Positions 35,187 to 44,007 of a stretch of DNA of 64,000 bases are shown here, piece after piece; within the stretch, counting starts at the first letter, position 1; every line of letters begins with the position of its first letter. The translations under genes and the position numbers were made by a program. The notes below the pieces were generated by a model. That model worked only from the letters and a program-made list of their open reading frames with translations. It was not told where the DNA came from and ran no database searches. Source of the stretch: Candidatus Poribacteria bacterium (GTDB lineage Bacteria > Poribacteria > WGA-4E > WGA-3G); the NCBI GenBank assembly GCA_012267415.1, contig JAAXGN010000017.1, positions 1 through 64,000 on the forward strand, written 5' to 3'.

Positions 35187-35366
35187 CAGGAAACGGACCG
35201 GGTGAAGTACTGAGTTTTATTCAACTCTTATGTGGTTTGGGATGCACGCTTTGAGATTTGATGAAAATCAATCTACCTAAGTTGAATAATTCTCAGACTT
35301 CATCAAAGCGCGGTTCAGCATCAATCGTTCAGTATGTATGATTGATGCTTCGTAGAATCGGAAGCT

Positions 35367-37274
35367 CTACCAATGCTTGAAAGAATACATCCTTTGTCCA
35401 GACGACAGCCCCAAAATTGCCCATACACTCCCCATAACGAATTCACCTAAAATTGCACCAAAGAAAAGTGGTAGTGCTTTGCGATATGCACCAATACCAC
35501 CATGTCGAACAAGTATAGACTTTATGACCCACGCAAGAAATACAGGAAACCAGAGTCTGCCAAAGTTCCAATTACCGGCAAGCGGATAGGCTAACGGGTG
35601 CAGTTGCCACCATAGAAACCTTAAACGCATCATAAGTGTACCTAAAGTAAGCACAATTCCAAACCCGAAAAAACTCAGATGTCTCCAATCCGTTTCACTT
35701 GGGAAGGTTAGCCATCTTTGTAGGTCATTAAATGCCTCCTGTCCACGCCAGGTTCCCAAACTTCCATGTAAGTAACCCGCATGAAGAAACGCAACAAAAC
35801 CGATGATTAAACCGATCACCGAGGAAACCCACATTAACCACAGTAATTGACGACTCTTGATTCCGCCTTTCTCTGCAAGTTTAAAGCCTTCCAGTTGATT
35901 AGGCATCGGTTGCGAACGATAGTTCCGCGTGAAACCGTAAAGAAAAGCAAATCCTGTTAATGTCTGTGCACCTATTCTTCTAGATCCAAATATAGATGAA
36001 AGGAAAAAACTTGGACCCGCACGGTAGAAGTCTTGCGTTGGTGTGCCAAGTTCTGCCCTCATGCGCGTGAAAGCCAAAACCAGAATGAAATGTATACTGA
36101 AGAATCCGATGATGCCCCACAACGACATACCAGCCTTCAAACAGAAACCAAAAACGATAGCAATACTAATTAGAAATCCGATAAACGCGGTGCGATACTT
36201 TATCGGTTCACCATCTTCATTTAGTGAAGACTTTACACCTATGATATTACGGAAGACTTTCCACAAATGTTTCTGCGTAATCCAGAGCGCGAAAAAACAT
36301 AAACCGAAATACGCACCCAGAGACTGCATATCAATATGTGGATACCCCGGTGTCTGATTTAGTCCAGACAGCGATCCAAAAATCATCTGAATTTTCCAAA
36401 ACAGATAGAATACCCAACACGAGAGTGAGAGATCCAGTGGCATCAAAAACCCTAAACCTATCGCATAAGGATTTAAGTGGATCGGTGTTGAACCAATTGC
36501 ATTCAACGGTTTTTCTGTGAACATCCCACCAATGTCGTGTCTTATTGTAATAGCAGGAACGAATGGATAAAGAAAATTCAGTCCATTTAACAGATCAATA
36601 CCCAAGCCGACGCCAAAACCGATCCAGAGAAGTCTATTCCTATAAAAGGCTGTACCCTTTGACATCTCATGCGGCAATTGAATAATCGGATAACTCAGTT
36701 TCTCGTGTTCAATCCACTGTTTCCTAAGAATGACACACAACATTAGCATTGAAAAGCAGAGTGCAGAAAAGAACAGTAACCACAACAATACGGGTTTAAA
36801 CCATGCCTGAACATGCGCTACTTCAAAAAAAGATGAACTACCTTCATAGTAACCGGTGAGTGCTTTACGATCCATGACAGCCATCCAATCTGGTATATAG
36901 CGGAAGAATAAAGATTGCCACTCGTTCTCTGCTGTCGCAAACCAACTTGCATGTCCAAGAATGCACATCGTTGCTTGCAAAAGATCATGCCCGCAAACTA
37001 CGCATGCTAAGGTGACCATGAGATATACCGTTAACATTTCTGCTTGTGATAGTTTCCACTTCGGTAGGAATTTAGTTAGGAATAGGTTTACGATTGTAAC
37101 TAAGAAAAGGGTAAAGACGGCGTTGAAGAATATCGCCATCGTCGTAGGATATTGTGTCGTCCAGACTGTTTCTGTTTGAACAACAAGGTAGACATTAAGG
37201 GGAAGCGAGAGAAGACCTATTAGTATTGCACGCCATGTGATTCTCTCATGTGGTGTCTGCGGCGGTTTATCCAT
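35367..37274 (-). CDS. Large multi-pass membrane protein, DUF6784/DUF6785-like
   Basis: A 635-residue polytopic protein with about 14 hydrophobic segments spread along its length and short polar loops. Recognisable traits are the N-terminal ITWRAILIGLLSLPLNVYLV segment, a KWKLSQAEMLTVYLMV region, an EHEKLSYPIIQLP stretch and an AELGTPTQDFYRAGP loop, seen in DUF6785/DUF6784 proteins common in Planctomycetes- and Poribacteria-type genomes and distantly like oligopeptide transporters. Transport substrate unknown. It is the last gene of the minus-strand run after the Omp85 protein, separated by a repeat. Confidence 0.75.
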   Translation of the reverse strand: MDKPPQTPHERITWRAILIGLLSLPLNVYLVVQTETVWTTQYPTTMAIFFNAVFTLFLVTIVNLFLTKFLPKWKLSQAEMLTVYLMVTLACVVCGHDLLQATMCILGHASWFATAENEWQSLFFRYIPDWMAVMDRKALTGYYEGSSSFFEVAHVQAWFKPVLLWLLFFSALCFSMLMLCVILRKQWIEHEKLSYPIIQLPHEMSKGTAFYRNRLLWIGFGVGLGIDLLNGLNFLYPFVPAITIRHDIGGMFTEKPLNAIGSTPIHLNPYAIGLGFLMPLDLSLSCWVFYLFWKIQMIFGSLSGLNQTPGYPHIDMQSLGAYFGLCFFALWITQKHLWKVFRNIIGVKSSLNEDGEPIKYRTAFIGFLISIAIVFGFCLKAGMSLWGIIGFFSIHFILVLAFTRMRAELGTPTQDFYRAGPSFFLSSIFGSRRIGAQTLTGFAFLYGFTRNYRSQPMPNQLEGFKLAEKGGIKSRQLLWLMWVSSVIGLIIGFVAFLHAGYLHGSLGTWRGQEAFNDLQRWLTFPSETDWRHLSFFGFGIVLTLGTLMMRLRFLWWQLHPLAYPLAGNWNFGRLWFPVFLAWVIKSILVRHGGIGAYRKALPLFFGAILGEFVMGSVWAILGLSSGQRMYSFKHW

Positions 37275-37286
37275 AAATCCGAGTTG

Positions 37287-37428
37287 TTATGGTGAAACAG
37301 GAAAATGATTATACACCTTGCTTGTAGGAGCGATCTCCGAATCGCGACCAAACCCTTTGATAGTCGGGAAGCGGAGTTCCCTCCTACAATCAGAATGTAG
37401 AATTAATTGTATAATCTACCATATATAA
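37287..37428. repeat. TTATGGTGAAAC-end element with GGAGCGATCTCCGAATCGCG hairpin
   Basis: The inside matches 29439-29577 (gtaggagcgatctccgaatcgcg... cggagttccctcctac). The ends are ttatggtgaaac and a weak inverse near taccatatataa. Confidence 0.6.
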
Positions 37429-37432
37429 GCAG

Positions 37433-39403
37433 CTAAAACTCTCGTTCTAAACCGTAGAATAGTTGGGGTTGTAAGGATGGTGTGAAAGGAGGGTCAAGAG
37501 GATAAGCCAGTTCAAAGCGGAAAATGCCTGCATCAACACGGGCAAAACTACCTCGAAGCCCAAATCCTATACTTCGCTTGACGTCTCTGTAATGAAAAGA
37601 ACTGTATCTATCCCAGACATAACCAAAATCCGCAAATACAGTCAGACTCAGTACAAGACCCAGATCAACAGTCCGACCTTTGATAAACGGTCTTGATACG
37701 AAAGTTGCAGCCTTCGTAAGACCATCATTGAGACGTTTAAAAAAGTCTCCACCGCACAATGTTCTACTTTCTAAACTCAACAACATCATTTTCTCACCAC
37801 TGAACTGACGGACTCCATACCCCCGTAAGCCGTTCCCTGAACCAAGGATAACTTGACTTTGACCATTCCATCCAAACTGCATCTGTGTCCTATATTTCGC
37901 TACGAAAATCTGTTGTAGGTCAAATAATCCATTCTTGCGAAATCCAGTATCAACTCTATAGATGTCCCCAGTATTAAACACATCCATCAAGAATATCTCC
38001 CATCTCGATTCAAGGACAGATCGTTCAATCCTGTTCGTGAAACTTGCTATATACGCAATATAGGCTGTACCAAAGAGTTTGTTCCGACTTACCCAACCAG
38101 AATCGAAGGATAGAGCCGCATAAGATTCTACTCTATCGGAGCCAAAGATCGGTGATGAATATCCTAATGACGCATTGTATATTGAACCTGTAATAAAATA
38201 CTCGTCTCTTCCCATGCGTCTTAGAAATCGTGTCTGATAAAATCCAACGTTTTTCCGACCAAATATCACACCGATCCGTCTAATGTTCCTATTCAATAGT
38301 GCTGCTTCCGATCCAAAAGACCTCTCAATTGGAACAAACCTTGTGTCATGGGAATCTATCCATAGTCCAATATGGTTCTGATGATGTCTGTCTCCATAGT
38401 ATCGCAGTATATTACCAGAAGACCGATGTAATGTCTGTTCAAAAAGGTCAGTTCTCTTCCCATCTTCATACCATCGAATAAGATTAATCTGTTCTGATAT
38501 CCTAAACTTTGCACTCCATTTACTTTTCAAAGAGTATTGTGGTCGTTCTATTTCCACTCCCCACGAATCACCTTCCCTTTTTTGGATGTATTCACCATTA
38601 AAGTTCCAATGTGTGTTGATTAAACGTGGCAGCCTATACCGTAGGGTAATAAGACCGCGCGGTTTCTCTTCTAATTCAGTAATTCTCTCATAACTTATCT
38701 CTCCGCCTTGTCCCGACCCAAACAGATTAGATTCTTTTACTTGTGTAAGGAAATATCCAGATTGACTGTTAAACCCTGGGTCAAATGCCCCTGTTATTGA
38801 GAAGAATTCGGTAACGGATACATGAATATTGACTTTGTTCGTTTCTTTATCCAACTCCGTTTCGATCTTCGCTGCGCCGATAAAAGGTTTCTGACTGATA
38901 ATTCTCTCACTCTCTTTCCTATCCGCCTCAACAAAAACATCTCCTTCTTGAAATAAGAGATCGCGTAAGATGATACTGTCCTTAGTTTTTGTGTTACCTG
39001 TGAGTGTTATGTCCCCAATTATGCCTTCATCAATTTCTATCCGTATAAAAACGCCATCCTCATTCTGTATTCTTATCGGTTTTACTGACACTTTAGCATA
39101 GCTATATCCTTTTGCCTGAAGGAATCGCGTTATTTTTTCTGTATCCTCCTTCAATTTATCAATGTCATAAGGTTTTCCCGATTTTGTCTGCATCAGGTCA
39201 AGTAAAAGTTTCTGTGAAAACGACTGGTTTCCCCTAACAAAGACACTGCGTACAAGATTCTCCTGTTCGGCGTATACGGGTTGAACATAAGTACCACATA
39301 ATATAATAGCATAAAACAAACTGATGCTTATGGATTTAGTTAATTTTAGGACGTTATGCTGTGTAAAACATGGCAGGGGATGTGCTACTGCAGAATATAT
39401 CAT
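37433..39403 (-). CDS. Omp85/BamA-family outer membrane protein with POTRA domains
   Basis: Beta-barrel outer-membrane protein of the Omp85 superfamily. After a signal region ending in PVYAEQE come POTRA-type modules: LVRSVFVRGNQSFSQKLLL, a GYSYAKV turn, and IGDITLTGNTKTKDSIIL. The C-terminal half has alternating amphipathic strands suited to a barrel, ending in FYGLEREF with a terminal aromatic. It has two or three POTRA units, fewer than BamA's five, and no lipoprotein partners nearby, so a specialised translocation role (TamA-like or lipid transport) is more likely than core BAM. Start 39403 is chosen because it follows the upstream stop by four bases; an earlier in-frame start overlaps that gene. 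Confidence 0.87.
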   Translation of the reverse strand: MIYSAVAHPLPCFTQHNVLKLTKSISISLFYAIILCGTYVQPVYAEQENLVRSVFVRGNQSFSQKLLLDLMQTKSGKPYDIDKLKEDTEKITRFLQAKGYSYAKVSVKPIRIQNEDGVFIRIEIDEGIIGDITLTGNTKTKDSIILRDLLFQEGDVFVEADRKESERIISQKPFIGAAKIETELDKETNKVNIHVSVTEFFSITGAFDPGFNSQSGYFLTQVKESNLFGSGQGGEISYERITELEEKPRGLITLRYRLPRLINTHWNFNGEYIQKREGDSWGVEIERPQYSLKSKWSAKFRISEQINLIRWYEDGKRTDLFEQTLHRSSGNILRYYGDRHHQNHIGLWIDSHDTRFVPIERSFGSEAALLNRNIRRIGVIFGRKNVGFYQTRFLRRMGRDEYFITGSIYNASLGYSSPIFGSDRVESYAALSFDSGWVSRNKLFGTAYIAYIASFTNRIERSVLESRWEIFLMDVFNTGDIYRVDTGFRKNGLFDLQQIFVAKYRTQMQFGWNGQSQVILGSGNGLRGYGVRQFSGEKMMLLSLESRTLCGGDFFKRLNDGLTKAATFVSRPFIKGRTVDLGLVLSLTVFADFGYVWDRYSSFHYRDVKRSIGFGLRGSFARVDAGIFRFELAYPLDPPFTPSLQPQLFYGLEREF

Positions 39404-39407
39404 GATT

Positions 39408-41480
39408 CTAACCCGGAGTTGACTTGCTTGCACGGTTAGATAAGTAGCCTTCAAGGAGCATACAACAGACAGCTAACAGCAACAGTTCACCCCATATTTC
39501 TCTACCATGTCGCTTGGTATCTAATGCTGCTGTATCTAATTCACCTGACTCTTCTGCTGATACTTGCTGAGCATTTATCTTTTCTGATGCAGTCTGCAGA
39601 GAAAATGGTGCTAAATCTGCTTCGGATATAGGCGTATTCACCGCAAAGAAACTACGGTAGAGTCTATCTTGGGTTTTCATATCGACTTGATAAATTCCTG
39701 GCATCTCAGTCCTATTATACTGAATTACGCCATCTTCAGTTACGGGTACAGTAACTATCTGATTTTCCTCTGCAGCATCAACTCTTTTTATCTGAGCAGT
39801 CGTTCCACTGCTATTTGGAAAGCTTGATGTATAGGTATCACCTATATCAATGTTCCTCTTTGCGTCAGAATACATAGCATATAGTACTGTATTCTGAATA
39901 AGCGGTAGAAAATAAGGATTGATGAGGAGTTCATTATCGCCTGATTCTACATCAAATCCAGCGTTAAAAAATAGAATATGACCTCTTCCTTCGCGTCGCG
40001 CAATCAGAAAGGGTGTACCGTCACCGAAAGAAGCAAGAATCTTTGCATCCTCAGCTGGGGTTACCTGCATCGCCTGATAGAATTTTGGACCATATTGACC
40101 TGATAAGATATCGTCAGGAAAAATGTCAAATATTGGATGATCGGCATCATAGTCTGTCACATGTTGGGGTATTTCCCATGATGTCCTTCCACTAACTACT
40201 GCTGGATCCCACGGCAGCTGGTAGGTAGTTGAAACAAAAGCGATTATGCTTTTACCTTGTCTGATAAATTCATTCAATTGTGCTTTAGCACGTGCAGTCA
40301 AGGACTCTACATCAGAGAGGATAACGATGTCATAATCTTCAAGCGGAAACGACTCGAATTCTACTTGTGTACATGCCACAGGATGAATCATACTTGACTT
40401 GAGTGATAAATCAGTCCCAGTCCTGTTATATAAAGGATTTAATGCCAATTGCAGATAGTCAGTCTGTTCACCTACACAGAGCACACGAATCTCTCCCAAT
40501 ACTTCAACTGCAAAATAGCGTTTATTATCCACATTCAAGCGGTCCGATGTTAGTTCAAAGTGACCTATGTGAATGCCGGGAGCAGCAAAGTTATGGGTGA
40601 TGGTTGTCAAGACAGGTTCATCGGCATCAGCATTAAATGTATGGGTCTGCTTCTTCTCTTCTCCAATGTGAAATGTCAAAGTCGTTTGTGCTAACCTTGT
40701 ATTAGAATGATTAGTAATCCCTACGTTTAATTGTGCAGGTAAACCAACACCGATTAGTTGATGTGAAGGTGTGATTTCTTCAATGTTTGTATTGTGTGGT
40801 GTATCTTGGCCAACTGGCAATAGAAAAATCCGAGAACCAGAAACATTCGGTATTACGCCTACTTGCGTCCAACCGTTCTGCCTGAAATCAGAAATAAGAT
40901 ACAATTCCTTAATTTGCTGTTGTGAGTCTGACAGTATTTCATGTGCAAGTTCAATGCTGGGGTGGACGTTTGTACCTCTATAGGATACTTCAGCTTCTTG
41001 AATCGTCTGTATCACACTTTCTATATCTGGTGTAAGTTGTCGAAATTCTGGTCTGGCAATATCAGACATCAGAATCAACGCAGCAGAATCTCCATGTCGT
41101 AGCGATTTGAGTACATCTATTGCGATAGATTTTGCCTCTTCAAACCAAATTCCATCAACATCCTTGTATCCCATACTATAGGAGTTATCTAATACGATGA
41201 CGACATCAGTTTTCGCACGAATTGAGGCAAGTGGTAAACCGAGTGTTAGAAATGGACGTGCTAATGCAAGCGCGATCAGTGCAACAATCAGCATCCTTAA
41301 CAGCAGTATCAGTAGTTGTTTCAGTTGGAGACGTCGAACATTTTGCCGATGTGCTGCCACAAGGAACATCAGACTGCTAAAGTCAACAGTTACTGCTTGC
41401 CTTCTACTCCAAAGATGTATCATCAACGGAATTGCAGCAGCAAATAAACCGAATAGGAATAGGGGATTCAGAAAAGCCAA
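39408..41480 (-). CDS. BatA-type protein with von Willebrand factor A domain
   Basis: Membrane-anchored periplasmic protein. The N-terminal BatA segment (MAFLNPLFLFGLFAAAIPLM, then HLWSRR, and a second helix at about 55-75) precedes a VWA domain with the metal-binding DNSYS at 98-102. A long beta-rich part and a glutamine-amidotransferase-like domain (about 320-550) follow, and a C-terminal helix (LLLLAVCCMLLEGYL) ends the 690 residues. Such proteins usually sit beside MoxR ATPases and DUF58 proteins; neither is in this window. It is coupled to the Omp85 gene downstream. Confidence 0.9.
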   Translation of the reverse strand: MAFLNPLFLFGLFAAAIPLMIHLWSRRQAVTVDFSSLMFLVAAHRQNVRRLQLKQLLILLLRMLIVALIALALARPFLTLGLPLASIRAKTDVVIVLDNSYSMGYKDVDGIWFEEAKSIAIDVLKSLRHGDSAALILMSDIARPEFRQLTPDIESVIQTIQEAEVSYRGTNVHPSIELAHEILSDSQQQIKELYLISDFRQNGWTQVGVIPNVSGSRIFLLPVGQDTPHNTNIEEITPSHQLIGVGLPAQLNVGITNHSNTRLAQTTLTFHIGEEKKQTHTFNADADEPVLTTITHNFAAPGIHIGHFELTSDRLNVDNKRYFAVEVLGEIRVLCVGEQTDYLQLALNPLYNRTGTDLSLKSSMIHPVACTQVEFESFPLEDYDIVILSDVESLTARAKAQLNEFIRQGKSIIAFVSTTYQLPWDPAVVSGRTSWEIPQHVTDYDADHPIFDIFPDDILSGQYGPKFYQAMQVTPAEDAKILASFGDGTPFLIARREGRGHILFFNAGFDVESGDNELLINPYFLPLIQNTVLYAMYSDAKRNIDIGDTYTSSFPNSSGTTAQIKRVDAAEENQIVTVPVTEDGVIQYNRTEMPGIYQVDMKTQDRLYRSFFAVNTPISEADLAPFSLQTASEKINAQQVSAEESGELDTAALDTKRHGREIWGELLLLAVCCMLLEGYLSNRASKSTPG

Positions 41481-41513
41481 TAGAAATTGCTCCTATTGAA
41501 TGGAAATGTGGAA

Positions 41514-41610
41514 TTATAGTGAACTATAGAATTAATGAAACACTCCACGATGGGCGATATGACCTCCAGAACGGGCGGGGAGACCCCGCCCCTACGGGTT
41601 CGGCGTCTGC
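41514..41610. repeat. TTATAGTGAACTATAGA-start element, GGGCGGGG hairpin
   Basis: Left part ttatagtgaactataga...actccac is shared with the tandem units at 43162-43366. The inside has gggcggggagaccccgcccc. No clear right end. Confidence 0.55.
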
Positions 41611-41650
41611 AGGATTATCGGAAAATTGATAATTCATTATTCAATATTGC

Positions 41651-43144
41651 TTATTCTACGATTTCAATCGCAAGCTGATTGACTGTACGAAAAACACCTT
41701 CAGTAAATTCTAACATCGTATCAGATTCTAAGATACCGCCACCAAACTGAATATGGTTTGCATCTGCAACGAGTTGACCAAGAGTCGGATCCATCTGAAC
41801 CCATTGTCCAACATAAACTTCCGGCCAAAAATGAAAATAGAACGCATTATCGCCATAGACTAAACCAGAACAGATTCTTGCAGGAATACCAACCGACCGA
41901 GCTAACGCAATCAGCAGTACCGTATGTTCGGTGCAATCACCAGAAGACGATTCAAGCGTGGATAATGCTGTTCCGAAACCACCGCTAAGGTGTTTATAGC
42001 GAATATGCTTGTATACCCATCTACTCAACTTTTTAGCTGCAAGCCAAGCATCATCTTCACCCTTTATGATTTCTGCTGCTTTAGCACTTATGTCTGGATG
42101 ATCCGATTCAATATAAAGTGTTGGGGATAGGAATTCCATCATTTCTGGATCTTCAATTGGTAATGTAAGTGTAGCATCCTCATCAATTTTTTGCTTCTGT
42201 ATTGAGAGTCTACCGGTTTTCTCTGAATCCAACTTGAGTTTCTGACGATTGTTAATTAGTACTGTTTCCTTTAAGTTTCCTTTTGAAAGTTTGAGATTTA
42301 CAACTAATTGAGATGCACCCTGCCTGGGTTTCTTCCCGCTTGGAACAATCTGTGTTTTCAACATAATATCAACATCTTCAGGGATGCCAAGAGCGGTGTT
42401 TCTATCAGTCTTTGTCACGATAATAGGGAGACCCATCATATCTGTTGATGTTTTATAGTCTATACCATCCTCAGAGATCCAAATCGTTAAGTTTAAACCC
42501 CCCATGATCTCCATGTTTAGTTTAACTTCATAAACTGGTATTTCATCTTCTTTGTCTATGAAAAGTTTCTTCTCTTTTACCTGAATTCCTGTTTTTACAG
42601 GCATTAGCAGATCAAGATCATATATGTGAAACGCCAACTTTTCACCTATCTTGAGTCTGTTTTGAGCAAACAAATAATTGGATAGGACACCATTAAAAAT
42701 CGTATCTTTCGGTAATATTACCTCTGATTCTGAGACCTGACTGTTTAATGTTGTCTTTATATGAGCAACATGATCAATAATCTCTCCTTCCACTTTTCTC
42801 TCATCCGGTTCTTTCTGTGTATAGGTGAAGTATCGTGGATTAAACTTCAGATCAGAATATTCAGTACGAGTGGATGCTATTACAAAATCTTTACCCAAAC
42901 CCTTTATTTGAAATTTAACATCAGTTCTACTTTGTAACATTCTTTCTCCTTGAAAATCAACGATGTCAAAGTAGGTGTGAACATATCCAACTTTCTTTCC
43001 CAACATGCTTGTGTCATACCAATGTTCCTGTGGCATGCTAAGTTTCTTTTCTAAATCCATCTGGTCAGTCTCCTTGGCTATACCAACTAAAGGAAGCACC
43101 ATCAAGAATAGCACTGATATGATACCATACACTTTCTGTTTCAT
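41651..43144 (-). CDS. Secreted transglutaminase-like protein
   Basis: After a signal peptide (about 1-22, ending GIAKE), a beta-rich region (30-330) precedes a transglutaminase-like cysteine protease fold. The catalytic triad is C404 (SSGDCTEH), H438 (FYFHFWPE) and D452 (QMDPT). Bacterial members act as proteases or amidases, or cross-link periplasmic proteins; the partner is unknown. Length 497. It is the first gene of a set with the BatA/VWA protein, Omp85 protein and DUF6785-like protein, all envelope-located. The 170-base gap to the BatA gene contains a repeat. Confidence 0.9.
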   Translation of the reverse strand: MKQKVYGIISVLFLMVLPLVGIAKETDQMDLEKKLSMPQEHWYDTSMLGKKVGYVHTYFDIVDFQGERMLQSRTDVKFQIKGLGKDFVIASTRTEYSDLKFNPRYFTYTQKEPDERKVEGEIIDHVAHIKTTLNSQVSESEVILPKDTIFNGVLSNYLFAQNRLKIGEKLAFHIYDLDLLMPVKTGIQVKEKKLFIDKEDEIPVYEVKLNMEIMGGLNLTIWISEDGIDYKTSTDMMGLPIIVTKTDRNTALGIPEDVDIMLKTQIVPSGKKPRQGASQLVVNLKLSKGNLKETVLINNRQKLKLDSEKTGRLSIQKQKIDEDATLTLPIEDPEMMEFLSPTLYIESDHPDISAKAAEIIKGEDDAWLAAKKLSRWVYKHIRYKHLSGGFGTALSTLESSSGDCTEHTVLLIALARSVGIPARICSGLVYGDNAFYFHFWPEVYVGQWVQMDPTLGQLVADANHIQFGGGILESDTMLEFTEGVFRTVNQLAIEIVE

Positions 43145-43161
43145 TTTCTATCCTCCAATGT

Positions 43162-43366
43162 TTATAGTGAACTATAGACTTATTGATACACTCCACAACG
43201 GGCGAGGTGACCTCGCCCCTACGGCAGTTTTCGTCATCGTTGTATGGGGTGTGAAATGCCTCATTATAGTAGACTTCAGACTTATTGATACACTCCACAA
43301 TGGGCGAGGTGACCTCGCCCCTACGGCAGTTTTCGTCATCGTTGTATGGGGTGAAATGTCTCATTA
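43162..43366. repeat. Tandem duplication of a ~102-bp repeat with GGGCGAGGTGACCTCGCCC hairpin
   Basis: Units 43162-43263 and 43264-43366 are nearly identical from gacttattgatacactcc through cgtcatcgttgtatgggg. Each starts ttatagt and contains the perfect palindrome gggcgaggtgacctcgccc. Confidence 0.9.
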
Positions 43367-43412
43367 ATTGTTAACTTTACAATATACGGGTTTAATCTGT
43401 TTCAGATTTTCA

Positions 43413-44006
43413 CTATACTTTAGTTGCCATTGCAACCGTGTGTGTTTTATGTTGTTTTATCTTTTCATAGTTCCCGAAAACCGAGATGAAATTGCGTTTA
43501 ATAAACTCTCTGAGCCCAGAGATAGTTACCACATATAGTTTCCCGCGTTTCTTCAGATATCGTCTCGCGTCTGACAGTAAGATATGAAGCATCTCCTTAC
43601 CAACATTGGCGGGTAGGTTTGAAGTTATCACATCGAACTTCATCTTCGGAATATGACTAAATCCGTTACTCAAGAACACATGACAGTTTGATAGATGATT
43701 CTCTTTTATGTTTCTTTCTGTGTATTCTATTGCAACGAAATCCTTATCCACCATATAGACTTCTGAATCTTGTGCGATCTTTGCCATGACAAGTCCAATA
43801 GCACCATACCCGCACCCAAGGTCAAGGCATCGGTCATTTTCACCAATTTCCATGTGATCAATCAGTAACTTTGTCCCCGCGTCTATCGTTTTCGGTGAAA
43901 AAAGACCCCATGTGGACGTAAAAGAGAGGTTAAATCCTCTCAAATTTGTTTGAAAGCAGATGTCCGCTTGTGTTCCGATTGTCATCCTAAAATCGTTGTT
44001 TCTCAC
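43413..44006 (-). CDS. Class I methyltransferase, small-domain (RsmC-like) family
   Basis: SAM-dependent methyltransferase. Motif I LDLGCGYGAIG lies at 61-71. The FSPKTIDAGTKLLID opening (36-50) is characteristic of the RsmC/RlmG C-terminal domain that methylates guanine N2 in rRNA. The catalytic tetrad, normally NPPF/Y, reads SNLPA at 129-133, so activity on N2-guanine is uncertain. At 197 residues it is a stand-alone catalytic domain. It starts one base after the stop of the TPR/beta-propeller gene, so the two are coupled. Confidence 0.82.
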   Translation of the reverse strand: MRNNDFRMTIGTQADICFQTNLRGFNLSFTSTWGLFSPKTIDAGTKLLIDHMEIGENDRCLDLGCGYGAIGLVMAKIAQDSEVYMVDKDFVAIEYTERNIKENHLSNCHVFLSNGFSHIPKMKFDVITSNLPANVGKEMLHILLSDARRYLKKRGKLYVVTISGLREFIKRNFISVFGNYEKIKQHKTHTVAMATKV

Positions 44007-44007
44007 C

